From NCBI GenBank assembly GCA_947601445.1, contig CANQGD010000012.1:1-46835 (forward strand): a stretch of 46,835 nt of DNA, written 5' to 3'. The stretch comes from an uncultured Clostridia bacterium (GTDB taxonomy: Bacteria; Bacillota; Clostridia; Christensenellales; CAG-314). The notes under the pieces were generated by a model. It saw nothing but the letters and a program-made list of their open reading frames with translations, did no database searches and was not told where the DNA came from. The position numbers and the translations under genes were made by a program. Positions 34,385 through 43,084 of the stretch are shown here, piece after piece (position 1 is the first letter of the stretch; each line of letters opens with the position of its first letter).

Positions 34385-36253
34385 GTGCAAAGTCAAACAG
34401 AGTTAACAAACAACGAAAGCAAATTGGCGCTGAATATTATTCATCGCCCGGAGCTTTCGCCCGAATATGCGGAAAAGGCACTCGGTGGCAAAAGAGATGT
34501 GCGGGACGAGTCGCTTGATATATTTCTGTTCCAACAGGAAACAGCGCATAAGTATGGACTGAAAACTACCATTCAGATAACCTATGCTTCGTTGTTTTCT
34601 GACAAGATAGTGGAGCTTGCAAAAGAACACCATGATAAATACGGCGATGAAATAGGCTTGTCGCTTTTGGGCTTGCCTTGCAAACAGTTCAAAGAAAAAT
34701 ACCAAACAGAAGATTTTTGTATTTGGATGTTCGATGAGGATAGAAAGAAAGAGATAGTAGATGACTGCTTCGGGCTTTTCTATGAAAAATTCGGCTTTTA
34801 TCCCGAATCAACAGGGAGTTACTTCCTTGATGCGTTTACAATCAACTACATAAAGGAAAAATATCCTTCCGTCAAATGTGCCATTGCCACCTGTTGGGAA
34901 GAAGGTCCGAAAGCCTATCACACCTGCAACAATAGTTGGTACACATTTATGGACGGCGGTCCGTGGAATCCCTGGATCCCGTCAAAAGTAAATTCTCATT
35001 GCCCCGCAAGCGATAGAGATGACGATAGTGGTATTGTCGCAATTCCGCATCTCTCCCGCGACTTGCTTGCTTGCTTTGACGGCAACGGCTCAAACTTCGG
35101 GACACATCCGCAAAATGTGTTGCGTGGTATGATTTATTACGAAGATGAGAAAGGAACGGAATATCCCTACCTTTATAACCTCATCGATCAGTATCGTCAT
35201 CTTGCCAAATACAATGACGGGTTCTGCTACAACATGATGTTTGTCGGTCCCGGATGGCTTAACAAAGCAGGACGGTGGGAGTCTCCCTATGAACGTCTTG
35301 CGAAGTCATACGATGACGCTATGAAATATTACGGTAAACTCAAACAAAAGGGTAAGTGCGTTGATATGACTATGAGCGAACTTGCCGATTATTACCGTGA
35401 GACACACCCGAATTACAAACGTGCGGAGTGCGCTATGTGGAAGGACATTCTCTATGGAAGCAACAAGGAATATTTTTGGTATGCGTCTCCGTCGCTTCGC
35501 TGCTGTTTGGATTTCAACCAAGGCGGCGCAATGATAGATTTGCGTCCCTATGTTGCCAAAATTCCGCAAAAGGTTGGTATTGGTACGGATAATGTGTACG
35601 ACGCGTCCTATCCCTATATAATACAAGCCAACTATCGCGCGGGATATTTCACACACTATGCCGGCGCAGGCACGGTGAAGTCGTGCAAGATCCATTATCA
35701 CGGACAAACCGCCGATTTGTGTCTTTGCCGTACAATGGCAAGATATGAAAAAACAGATAAAGGCGTAAAAATTGTCGCCGATCCCGTAACGGTTACATTG
35801 GACGGTTTGGATATAACCGTGCGTTCGATATTCTTCTTCGATGAAGAAACGGGCAATATGATGACGAGGCGAGAGATAGTTAACGATTTGCACGGCGAAG
35901 TCGTCACGCTCGAAGAGTATTTGACGGGCGGTTTCGGCACGACGGAATATCAACCCGATATGACAGATGTGAGTTTGTGGGTTTACACTAATTGTTGCGG
36001 CGGTGGATTGATCGATTACGAGTACAAGGGACGTAAATCCGTAGGAAAAATATATGCTAATGCTTGCTTGCCGAGTATCCACACGCAAATAACTTTGGAA
36101 GGAAACGAGGCGGACAGGTCATCAACGGATTATCCCGATGAATTCGAAGTTGAAGAGGGGATCGCGTTCTCTCCCGTATTCCATTTGCGGGCAAGAAAGA
36201 ATATTTCAAAGGGAGGAATGGAAACATGGCTCAAGCTACAAAAGGTAAATTGA
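34385..36253 (+). CDS. Unknown 622-residue protein, possible carbohydrate-active enzyme with a deacetylase/GH57-like fold
   Basis: I do not recognise the family. The N-terminal 250 residues have the look of a NodB/GH57-type barrel: F-L-F-Q-Q-E-T-A-H-K-Y-G-L-K-T-T, then Y-G-D-E-I-G-L-S-L, then a W-M-F-D-E-D-R-K-K-E-I helix and P-E-S-T-G-S-Y-F-L-D-A. The middle has many aromatic residues (G-G-P-W-N-P-W-I-P), and the C-terminal third (about 390-610) looks all-beta. There is no signal peptide, so it is cytosolic. GTG at 34385 is chosen because GGAGG is 7 bases upstream; the ATG two bases earlier is out of frame and stops at once. It is first in the galactan unit and overlaps the zinc-ribbon gene by 28 bases. 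It could process imported galacto-oligosaccharides; no beta-galactosidase of a known family is visible in the unit. Confidence 0.6.
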   Translation: MQSQTELTNNESKLALNIIHRPELSPEYAEKALGGKRDVRDESLDIFLFQQETAHKYGLKTTIQITYASLFSDKIVELAKEHHDKYGDEIGLSLLGLPCKQFKEKYQTEDFCIWMFDEDRKKEIVDDCFGLFYEKFGFYPESTGSYFLDAFTINYIKEKYPSVKCAIATCWEEGPKAYHTCNNSWYTFMDGGPWNPWIPSKVNSHCPASDRDDDSGIVAIPHLSRDLLACFDGNGSNFGTHPQNVLRGMIYYEDEKGTEYPYLYNLIDQYRHLAKYNDGFCYNMMFVGPGWLNKAGRWESPYERLAKSYDDAMKYYGKLKQKGKCVDMTMSELADYYRETHPNYKRAECAMWKDILYGSNKEYFWYASPSLRCCLDFNQGGAMIDLRPYVAKIPQKVGIGTDNVYDASYPYIIQANYRAGYFTHYAGAGTVKSCKIHYHGQTADLCLCRTMARYEKTDKGVKIVADPVTVTLDGLDITVRSIFFFDEETGNMMTRREIVNDLHGEVVTLEEYLTGGFGTTEYQPDMTDVSLWVYTNCCGGGLIDYEYKGRKSVGKIYANACLPSIHTQITLEGNEADRSSTDYPDEFEVEEGIAFSPVFHLRARKNISKGGMETWLKLQKVN

Positions 36254-36486
36254 ATTACCGTTGTCCGCGTTGTTTTATGCGCGACATCGATATGGATATG
36301 TTTTACGATGAAAAAACAAAGCAATATTATTGTTTGCGTTGCGCATTCCGTGGAACCGAAGAAGAGGTAATCGGGCTTAACGAGCAATTCAAACAAAAAT
36401 ACGGAAGGCTTCGTCAACGCGTTGTGGATTTCGGCGAAGATAACGAACCGCCCAAATTTAGAGAACATAAGGCAGGTGAACAATAA
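36226..36486 (+). CDS. Small zinc-ribbon protein
   Basis: This 86-residue protein has two CxxC knuckles (C-P-R-C near residue 13 and C-L-R-C near residue 36) separated by about 20 residues, then a charged helical tail. GGGAGG precedes the ATG. It overlaps the unknown 622-residue gene by 28 bases and is one base from the GH53 start, so the three are probably translationally linked. Function unknown; it may bind nucleic acid or act as a partner of the upstream protein. Confidence 0.72.
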   Translation: MAQATKGKLNYRCPRCFMRDIDMDMFYDEKTKQYYCLRCAFRGTEEEVIGLNEQFKQKYGRLRQRVVDFGEDNEPPKFREHKAGEQ

Positions 36487-36487
36487 T

Positions 36488-37594
36488 ATGAGACTCGGTA
36501 TAGATGCTTCTACTTATCTTGAAATGGAAAATATACATCATGCCAAATATTTTGACGGAAACAAGGAAATAGAGCCATTGGATGCTTTCAGCAACAATGG
36601 TGTTGATGTTATGCGCATACGTATATGGAACGACCCTTACGGACGAAACGGAGAGCCGTATCTTGCCGGCACTTGCGACGTGGATAATTTTATCAAACTT
36701 GCAATGCTTTCCGAAGAGAAAGGTTACAAGATAATGGCAGATTTTCATTACAGTGATTTTTGGGCTGATCCCGCAAAGCAGTGCGTCCCGAAAGCCTGGC
36801 AAAAATTCGATCTGCAAGGTCTTGTCGATCATGTTTACGCCTTTACCGCCGAAACATTGAAAACCGCCAAAGCACACGGTATTGACATAGAATTTATTCA
36901 AGTCGGCAACGAAATTACAAACGGTATATTGTGGCCCTTCGGGCATCTCGACGAACAGCCTGACGGTTCGCGCACCAATTACGACAGCCTTATTAAGTTG
37001 CTTAACGCCGGAATAAAAGCGTGCAGAGAAGTGTATCCGAAAGCAGGTATAATTTTGCATTTGGAAAGAAGCTACGACCAAAAGGTTTACAATGAGTTTT
37101 ATTCACAAATGCAGGCAGCCAACGTCGATTACGATATAATCGGCATGTCCTATTATTCATATTGGCACGGTCCGTTCGAACAATTTTTTGCCAATGTTGA
37201 GAATTGCAAAAAATTTGGTAAGCGCATTATGGTAGTGGAACTCGGTCGAGCCTTTACGACGGAAGATTATATAAAGAGCGAAGACAGCGAGGCACTTATG
37301 GTAAACGGTGGCACTCACGAAGATGCCACATTCAATGCGCAATATCCGTTGACGGTTGACGGACAGCGCAGGTTTGTTAAGGATTTTCTTGCACTCGCTC
37401 AAAAACACAAGATAGAACTTGTATGTTATTGGGAGCCGTTGTGGACGCCTTGCGGTGAAAATTGTTGGGCTTCCGACGCGGGAAAAGAGTATGTTCACAG
37501 CGATAAGCGTTCAAACAGAAACGAGTACGCAAATCACTGTCTGTTCGACTACAACGGGCACAAATTGCCCGCATTCGATGAGTATAAAACCTAA
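36488..37594 (+). CDS. Cytosolic GH53 endo-beta-1,4-galactanase
   Basis: This 368-residue protein is a complete GH53 barrel: R-I-R-I-W-N-D-P-Y-G, D-F-H-Y-S-D-F-W-A-D-P, the acid/base Glu142 in Q-V-G-N-E-I-T and the nucleophile Glu251 in M-V-V-E-L. It has no signal peptide, unlike the secreted GH53 at the end of the unit. GH53 enzymes cleave beta-1,4-galactan. A cytosolic copy suggests that imported oligomers are trimmed inside. The ATG is preceded by an AGGTGA-like site and sits one base after the zinc-ribbon stop; the open frame further 5' is inside that gene. Confidence 0.92.
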   Translation: MRLGIDASTYLEMENIHHAKYFDGNKEIEPLDAFSNNGVDVMRIRIWNDPYGRNGEPYLAGTCDVDNFIKLAMLSEEKGYKIMADFHYSDFWADPAKQCVPKAWQKFDLQGLVDHVYAFTAETLKTAKAHGIDIEFIQVGNEITNGILWPFGHLDEQPDGSRTNYDSLIKLLNAGIKACREVYPKAGIILHLERSYDQKVYNEFYSQMQAANVDYDIIGMSYYSYWHGPFEQFFANVENCKKFGKRIMVVELGRAFTTEDYIKSEDSEALMVNGGTHEDATFNAQYPLTVDGQRRFVKDFLALAQKHKIELVCYWEPLWTPCGENCWASDAGKEYVHSDKRSNRNEYANHCLFDYNGHKLPAFDEYKT

Positions 37595-37611
37595 AAATGC
37601 ACCGTTTTGCG

Positions 37612-37658
37612 GGGCAGGGGCGCCCCTGCCCTTTCTGTACTAAAACATAGTACAGAAA
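37612..37658. repeat. Perfect 20-bp GC palindrome followed by a 10-bp inverted repeat
   Basis: GGGCAGGGGC/GCCCCTGCCC (37612-37631) is a perfect palindrome. Directly after it, TTTCTGTACT (37632-37641) and AGTACAGAAA (37649-37658) are perfect inverted arms with a 7-base spacer. They lie between the GH53 and solute-binding-protein genes, where hairpins often raise expression of the binding protein relative to its neighbours by mRNA processing or partial termination. The GC-rich core is unlike the surrounding sequence and may belong to a dispersed palindromic repeat family. Confidence 0.75.
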
Positions 37659-37700
37659 CAATCTAACCGAATAACAAAAAACAAAAAAAGGAGAAAAAAC

Positions 37701-38933
37701 ATGAAAAAACGCGCTCTAATCATTTTGTTGAGTATTTTGATGCTTATTCCAATCGTATGCGTTTTGTCTGCTTGCGACAAGGACGGCGACTACGACTATG
37801 AAATTGTCGTTTGGGTCGGCGAAGGAACGGATGCTCTGACACAAAAGCAAATTGAAAGATTTAACGAAACAAACGAGGACGGCATTAAGTTCAAGGCAAA
37901 AATCGAAATTGTCAGCGAATCCAAAGCCGCAGGCAATGCGATTTCCACTCCGGCGTCGTGTGCGGATATTTTCTGTTTTGCGCAGGATCAACTTGCACGC
38001 GTCGTCCACTCCAATTTGTTGTGCAAACTCAATACCGCTTCGGTAACGGCAATTACATCTACTTGTGATGACGCGTCCATTGCGGCGGCAAAAATCGGAG
38101 ATACCATTTGCGCTTTTCCGTTTACGAAAGACAACGGTTACTTTATGTACTATGATAAACGCGTCGTAAAGGAAGATCATATCGGAAGTCTCGAAGATAT
38201 TATAGAAGATTGCAAAGCCGCTGGCAAAAACTTCTCGATGAACCTCACAAAAGACGGTGGAAGTTGGTATTCGGCATCGTTCTTTTATGCGACAGGTTGC
38301 CAGTCGGAATGGACTACGGACGAGAAGGGCAATTTCAAGAGCTATGAGGATAATTTCTCTTCGGCAAACGGCGTGATTGCTTTGAAAGGTTTGCAAAAGC
38401 TTTTGAAGTCAAGCGTTTACAATCCTTCCGCCGAAGTGAGCGATTTCAACGCGGCGATACCTTCTGCGGTCGTCGTAAGCGGTATTTGGGGTTACAAAGC
38501 GGCACAACAAGCGTTGGGAAGCGATCTCGGCGTGGCTCCGTTGCCTTCGTTCACCGTTGACGGCAAGAGTTATCAGCTTGTTTCTTATCTCGGCAGCAAA
38601 TTGATGGGCGTTAAGCCCCAAAGTGATGCGTACAGAGCGGCGTATCTGCAAAAGCTCGCCATATTCCTTACGAGCGAGGAATGTCAGCGTGAACGTTTTG
38701 AAACAGTCGGATGGGGACCGTCCAACATTAAAGCGGCGGCAGACGCTACGTCTCCCGCATTGGATGTTCTTCTTAAACAGGCAAAGACGACGTTGCAAGG
38801 ACAATATCCGACAAATTGGTGGGCAAAACTCGACACGATGGTGGGCGATGCGGCAACAAGCGAAGAAGACGATGCCACATTGCAATCACTTCTTACAACT
38901 TATAACAATTCGTTGAACGATCTCAAAGATTAG
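37701..38933 (+). CDS. Sugar ABC transporter substrate-binding lipoprotein
   Basis: This is a 410-residue extracellular binding protein (MalE-like, cluster of CUT1 binding proteins). Lipobox L-S-A-C with Cys25, then an I-V-V-W-V-G-E-G-T-D first strand, a hinge region D-I-F-C-F-A-Q-D-Q-L-A and a C-terminal W-G-P-S-N. AAAGGAG precedes the ATG. Located with GH53 enzymes and permeases, it most likely binds galacto-oligosaccharides. It is preceded by the palindromic hairpins noted above. Confidence 0.92.
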   Translation: MKKRALIILLSILMLIPIVCVLSACDKDGDYDYEIVVWVGEGTDALTQKQIERFNETNEDGIKFKAKIEIVSESKAAGNAISTPASCADIFCFAQDQLARVVHSNLLCKLNTASVTAITSTCDDASIAAAKIGDTICAFPFTKDNGYFMYYDKRVVKEDHIGSLEDIIEDCKAAGKNFSMNLTKDGGSWYSASFFYATGCQSEWTTDEKGNFKSYEDNFSSANGVIALKGLQKLLKSSVYNPSAEVSDFNAAIPSAVVVSGIWGYKAAQQALGSDLGVAPLPSFTVDGKSYQLVSYLGSKLMGVKPQSDAYRAAYLQKLAIFLTSEECQRERFETVGWGPSNIKAAADATSPALDVLLKQAKTTLQGQYPTNWWAKLDTMVGDAATSEEDDATLQSLLTTYNNSLNDLKD

Positions 38934-38948
38934 AAAAAGGAGACGGCA

Positions 38949-40727
38949 ATGAAAGAATTTTTGACGGATTTGACAATTGGCGGAGAAGTCCTCCCAATGC
39001 GTCTGCTCATGAATTTTAAATATCAAGGCGATAGGTACGCTGCCTTTACGCCCGAATACAGCGCGAACTCTTCCGATGAAGAAGAGATCGCGCTCGCGCG
39101 CGTCTTAAAAAACGACGACGGTAAATGCTATGAAGTAATTTCCAATGACGACGGCGATGAAATTTTTGCAGAATTCGAAAGACGCTACGAAAAGAAGATT
39201 TCCGGCAATAAACCTTTGACCACATTGGAATATCAAAGATTGAATTGGGTTCAAAGGATACTATATAAATGCAAACAATTTTTTGTCGGAATACCCAAAT
39301 GGTTCGCAAAAAAATTCGTAAAACTTGGATTGAAAATCAAAGACTTCGGAATTTCCGTTTGGGAAAACATCAAAGATATCGGCACGACATTCAAAAAAGG
39401 CAGTTGGAAAACACGCGTCAGCTATTTAGTGATGGGGTTCGGCAATCTTACTCACGGGCAGTGGTTGCGCGGATTGTTATTCTTCTTGTTTGAAGCGGCA
39501 TTCATATTATATATGGTATTTTGGGGTGGAGCCTGGCTTGGCAAGTTTGGCTCGTTAGGCACAGTCGCTACAATTGAAGAATATGATCCTATTCTCGACG
39601 TCTATACGACCGTTCACGTGGATAACTCATTTAAGATATTGCTGTATGGACTTATCACGATATTCTTTATAATAGCGTTCATATACACTTGGCGACTCAA
39701 TGTAAAGCAGTGTCGCATTCTGGATGAAATCACCGCAAGCGGCAAAAAGATAAAGACGAGTAAAGAAGACGTGCAGTCTCTTGCCGACGACGAATTCCAC
39801 AAAACGCTGTTGTCGCTGCCGGTATTCGGCATAGTGATGTTCACGATATTGCCGATCATCTTTATGATACTTGTAGGCTTTACAAGTTACGACTACGAAG
39901 CTGACGGCTACAACAACCTGTTCACATGGGTGGGGTTGGAAAACTTCAATCAGATGTTTACTTTTGGTTCGCAGTTGTCTTTGGCATTTGGCGAAATACT
40001 TGCTTGGACATTGATTTGGGCAGTGTTTGCAACGTTCAGCAATTACTTCCTTGGCATGTTTGTAGCAATGCTGATAAACAAAAAGGGTATCAAAATCAAA
40101 AAGTTTTGGCGAACAGTTCTCGTTATGACGATAGCCATACCGCAGTTCATATCGCTGTTGTACGTCAGCAATTTGTTTGCGGACAACGGCATAGTAAATG
40201 CCACGCTTATGAATTGGGGTTGGATAGACAAACCTATATCGTTTTGGGGCGACGGTACGCTTGCCAAAGTAATGGTGCTTGTTATCAACATTTGGGTCGG
40301 CATACCGTATCTGATGTTGATAACGACGGGCATTTTGATGAATATTCCGCAAGATCTGTACGAATCGGCGCAAATTGATGGCGCAAACGCATTTCAGCAG
40401 TTTTGCAAAATTACGATGCCGTATATGTTGTTCGTAACGGGACCGTATCTTCTGACGAACTTTGTATCCAATATCAACAACTTCAACGTCATTTATCTCT
40501 TGACGCAGGGCGGTCCTCCGCATTTTGCTTGGGGAGATGTCGGCGGATACATTGCGGGAGACACAACGATTCTTATCACCTGGCTGTTCGGTATTACTAC
40601 GGGTAGCGAAGCCAACTACAAGATGGCGTCGGTTATCGGAACGATGATATTTATTGTAGTATCGGTGCTTTCGCTCATCATTTTCACGATTATGCCTTCC
40701 ACGCGAAGAGAGGAGGACTTTTCATGA
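38949..40727 (+). CDS. MalF-like sugar permease with an N-terminal DUF1292-like domain
   Basis: This membrane subunit of the galactan-oligomer importer has 592 residues, far longer than usual MalF-type permeases of this class. Residues 1-85 look like a DUF1292 domain: a beta-strand pattern with F-K-Y-Q-G-D-R-Y-A-A-F-T-P and an acidic E-I-F-A-E-F-E-R-R-Y end. An aromatic/basic amphipathic linker (100-150) follows, then about eight hydrophobic segments from residue 171 on. The EAA loop E-S-A-Q-I-D-G-A-N-A-F-Q-Q-F is present near the C-terminus. AAAAAGGAG precedes the ATG. It overlaps the next permease gene by 4 bases. Confidence 0.88.
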   Translation: MKEFLTDLTIGGEVLPMRLLMNFKYQGDRYAAFTPEYSANSSDEEEIALARVLKNDDGKCYEVISNDDGDEIFAEFERRYEKKISGNKPLTTLEYQRLNWVQRILYKCKQFFVGIPKWFAKKFVKLGLKIKDFGISVWENIKDIGTTFKKGSWKTRVSYLVMGFGNLTHGQWLRGLLFFLFEAAFILYMVFWGGAWLGKFGSLGTVATIEEYDPILDVYTTVHVDNSFKILLYGLITIFFIIAFIYTWRLNVKQCRILDEITASGKKIKTSKEDVQSLADDEFHKTLLSLPVFGIVMFTILPIIFMILVGFTSYDYEADGYNNLFTWVGLENFNQMFTFGSQLSLAFGEILAWTLIWAVFATFSNYFLGMFVAMLINKKGIKIKKFWRTVLVMTIAIPQFISLLYVSNLFADNGIVNATLMNWGWIDKPISFWGDGTLAKVMVLVINIWVGIPYLMLITTGILMNIPQDLYESAQIDGANAFQQFCKITMPYMLFVTGPYLLTNFVSNINNFNVIYLLTQGGPPHFAWGDVGGYIAGDTTILITWLFGITTGSEANYKMASVIGTMIFIVVSVLSLIIFTIMPSTRREEDFS

Positions 40728-41758
40728 TGAATGAACGGATTGAAAACGGCGAAGTATTTGAATTTTACGGTAGTGAAACCAAGATTGTAGAGTCCAAAAT
40801 TGAAATGGAAGTTGCCGAAAACTTCACGCCGGAATATACGGATGTTTTCGTAGCACAGACTGACACTCTTTCCACAAGTACGACGGCAGTTGCAAACAAA
40901 GGACGCGTCTCGCAAAAAACGAAAAACAGAGTTGTAAATATTGTAATACATATCGTTTTGGCAGTACTTTGTTTCGTTTGGATTTTGCCGTTTATCGGCA
41001 TTGTCCTCGAATCCTTTCGTTGCGAAAGCACGGGACTTGCAGGGTATCTCATACCCAAGCAATGGGGCTTTGACAATTATGCTCGGTTGTTCACTTTCCA
41101 AAACGGACTTTTCCTTAAATGGTACGGCAACACATTTTTGATGGGAATTGTAACCGCTGTGGTACAAACGATATTTCAATTGTCGGTCGCTTATGTACTG
41201 TCGAGATTCCGTTTCAATGGACGCAAGTTTTTGATGAACTTGATACTTGTATTCGGAATGTTCCCCGGTTTCCTGACGCTCATTCTTTTGTACACGTGGA
41301 TGCACGATTGGAACTTGACGGACGCAAACGCGCCATACGGATTGATGATAATCTACGTGGCAAGTTCGGGAATGGGTTACTACATTGCCAAGGGTTTCTT
41401 CGATACGATTTCCAAATCGATTGACGAAGCGGCAAGAGTGGACGGAGCAACACGGCTTCAAATCTTTTTCAAATTGATTTTGCCCCTATCGAAACCCATA
41501 GTCATATATACGATATTGATGGGCTTTATGGGACCGTGGGGAGATTTCGTTATGGCGACCTTTATGGCGAACAACGCTTCGGCAGGCTATAACGTCGCGG
41601 CAGGATTGCAGTGGTTGATCACTGATTCTATGAAGAACGATTATTATACAACTTTTTGTGCAGGCGGAGTTGTGGTGGCAGTGCCGATTACAGTATTGTT
41701 CCTCTTGTTGCAAAAATATTACGTCGCAGGTGTAACAGGCGGCGCGGTAAAAGGGTAA
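40724..41758 (+). CDS. MalG-like sugar permease
   Basis: This is the second membrane subunit of the importer, 344 residues, with a cytosolic N-terminal extension of about 70 residues before helix 1 (I-V-L-A-V-L-C-F-V-W-I-L-P-F). Six hydrophobic segments are present and the EAA loop reads D-E-A-A-R-V-D-G-A-T-R-L-Q-I-F. The ATG overlaps the stop of the MalF-like gene (ATGA). It is an intact counterpart of the damaged permease at 490-1209. Confidence 0.93.
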   Translation: MMNERIENGEVFEFYGSETKIVESKIEMEVAENFTPEYTDVFVAQTDTLSTSTTAVANKGRVSQKTKNRVVNIVIHIVLAVLCFVWILPFIGIVLESFRCESTGLAGYLIPKQWGFDNYARLFTFQNGLFLKWYGNTFLMGIVTAVVQTIFQLSVAYVLSRFRFNGRKFLMNLILVFGMFPGFLTLILLYTWMHDWNLTDANAPYGLMIIYVASSGMGYYIAKGFFDTISKSIDEAARVDGATRLQIFFKLILPLSKPIVIYTILMGFMGPWGDFVMATFMANNASAGYNVAAGLQWLITDSMKNDYYTTFCAGGVVVAVPITVLFLLLQKYYVAGVTGGAVKG

Positions 41759-41766
41759 GGTGCAAA

Positions 41767-43047
41767 ATGGCAGAAGTAGAATTGACAGGAGTCAAAAAAG
41801 TATACGGCAAGAACGTAGTCGCAGTAAAAGACTTCAACTTGAAAATAAAAGACAAAGAATTTGTAGTATTTGTCGGTCCGTCGGGGTGCGGCAAATCCAC
41901 GACGCTTCGCATGATAGCGGGTTTGGAAGATATTACCGAAGGCACTATCAAAATCGGTGGCAGGGTAGTCAACGACTTGAAACCCAAGGACAGAGATATC
42001 TCGATGGTGTTCCAAAATTATGCGTTGTATCCCAATTATACAATATTCCGAAACATTGCGTTTCCGCTAACGCTTATGCGTATACCTGTGGAAGTCCCCG
42101 TTACGGATAAGGACGGAAATGTTCGGGATGTAAAAATCAAAAATAGAAAGTTGACAAGTCAAGAAATTGCTGACAGGGTTGCCAATGCGGCGGAAATTCT
42201 CGGCATAACGGAGTATCTCGGACGGCGTCCGCGTGAACTTTCGGGCGGACAAAAGCAACGCGTTGCAATAGGTCGTGCAATGGTAAAAAACGCGTCGGTA
42301 TTTCTTCTCGACGAACCGCTTTCCAACCTTGACGCCAAGTTGCGTTCTCAAATGCGTTCGGAATTGATCGAACTGCGCAAGAAGATCGATACGACATTTA
42401 TCTATGTTACGCACGATCAGGTTGAGGCGATGACGCTTGCAGACAGGATAGTCATTATGAAGGACGGCGTGATACAGCAAGTGGGAACGCCCACGGAGTT
42501 GTTCGATATGCCGCAAAATCTGTTTGTCGCTGAGTTTATCGGTTCGCCCAAGATGAACATATTCCGCACTCGGCTCGAACGAGATGCCGAAGGATACTTT
42601 GTCAATCTTTGCGGGGTTGTAAAACGAATAGACGGTGCGCGTGGCGAGATTTTCCGTAAAAAGGATATTCAACCGCAAGATATCGTTCTCGGCGTTCGTC
42701 CCGAACACATTTCGCTGTCCAACCACGAAAACCCCGAAGCGATCCCGTGCGTAATAAGGGTTCGCGAAAATATGGGCAGTTCCTTCCATCTGCACGTCCA
42801 AACGGAAACGGGAGAGGAGCTTATCGTCCGCGTTCCGACGGCTCCGTTTACGGCGGCGCAGGTCGAAAAACTCGTTTCGGGAACGCGCATTTACATTACA
42901 TTTGAAAGTGGCGTAACGCATTTCTTCTCGGCAGAGACGGAAGTAAACCTTCTTTCCGATTCGGACGACGCGCCCGTTTCCGTGACGGTTGCGGAAGAAA
43001 ATTCGTCTGCGGAAGAACCGCGCAAAAAACTGCGCCGCATATCCTGA
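41767..43047 (+). CDS. Sugar ABC transporter ATPase with an insertion and C-terminal tail
   Basis: This 426-residue protein of the MalK/MsmX type has Walker [10 protein letters not shown], signature L-S-G-G-Q-K-Q-R, Walker B V-F-L-L-D-E-P and H-loop T-H-D-Q. It differs from the ATPase at 3910-5031 by an insertion of about 22 residues ([12 protein letters not shown] region) in the helical subdomain between the Q-loop and the signature, the face that touches the permease, and by an acidic then basic C-terminal tail of about 30 residues. I place the start at the ATG 8 bases after the permease stop, preceded by AAGGTG. Confidence 0.93.
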   Translation: MAEVELTGVKKVYGKNVVAVKDFNLKIKDKEFVVFVGPSGCGKSTTLRMIAGLEDITEGTIKIGGRVVNDLKPKDRDISMVFQNYALYPNYTIFRNIAFPLTLMRIPVEVPVTDKDGNVRDVKIKNRKLTSQEIADRVANAAEILGITEYLGRRPRELSGGQKQRVAIGRAMVKNASVFLLDEPLSNLDAKLRSQMRSELIELRKKIDTTFIYVTHDQVEAMTLADRIVIMKDGVIQQVGTPTELFDMPQNLFVAEFIGSPKMNIFRTRLERDAEGYFVNLCGVVKRIDGARGEIFRKKDIQPQDIVLGVRPEHISLSNHENPEAIPCVIRVRENMGSSFHLHVQTETGEELIVRVPTAPFTAAQVEKLVSGTRIYITFESGVTHFFSAETEVNLLSDSDDAPVSVTVAEENSSAEEPRKKLRRIS

Positions 43048-43084
43048 AATTTGCAAAAAAACACGGTTAATATCGGAGGGTATA

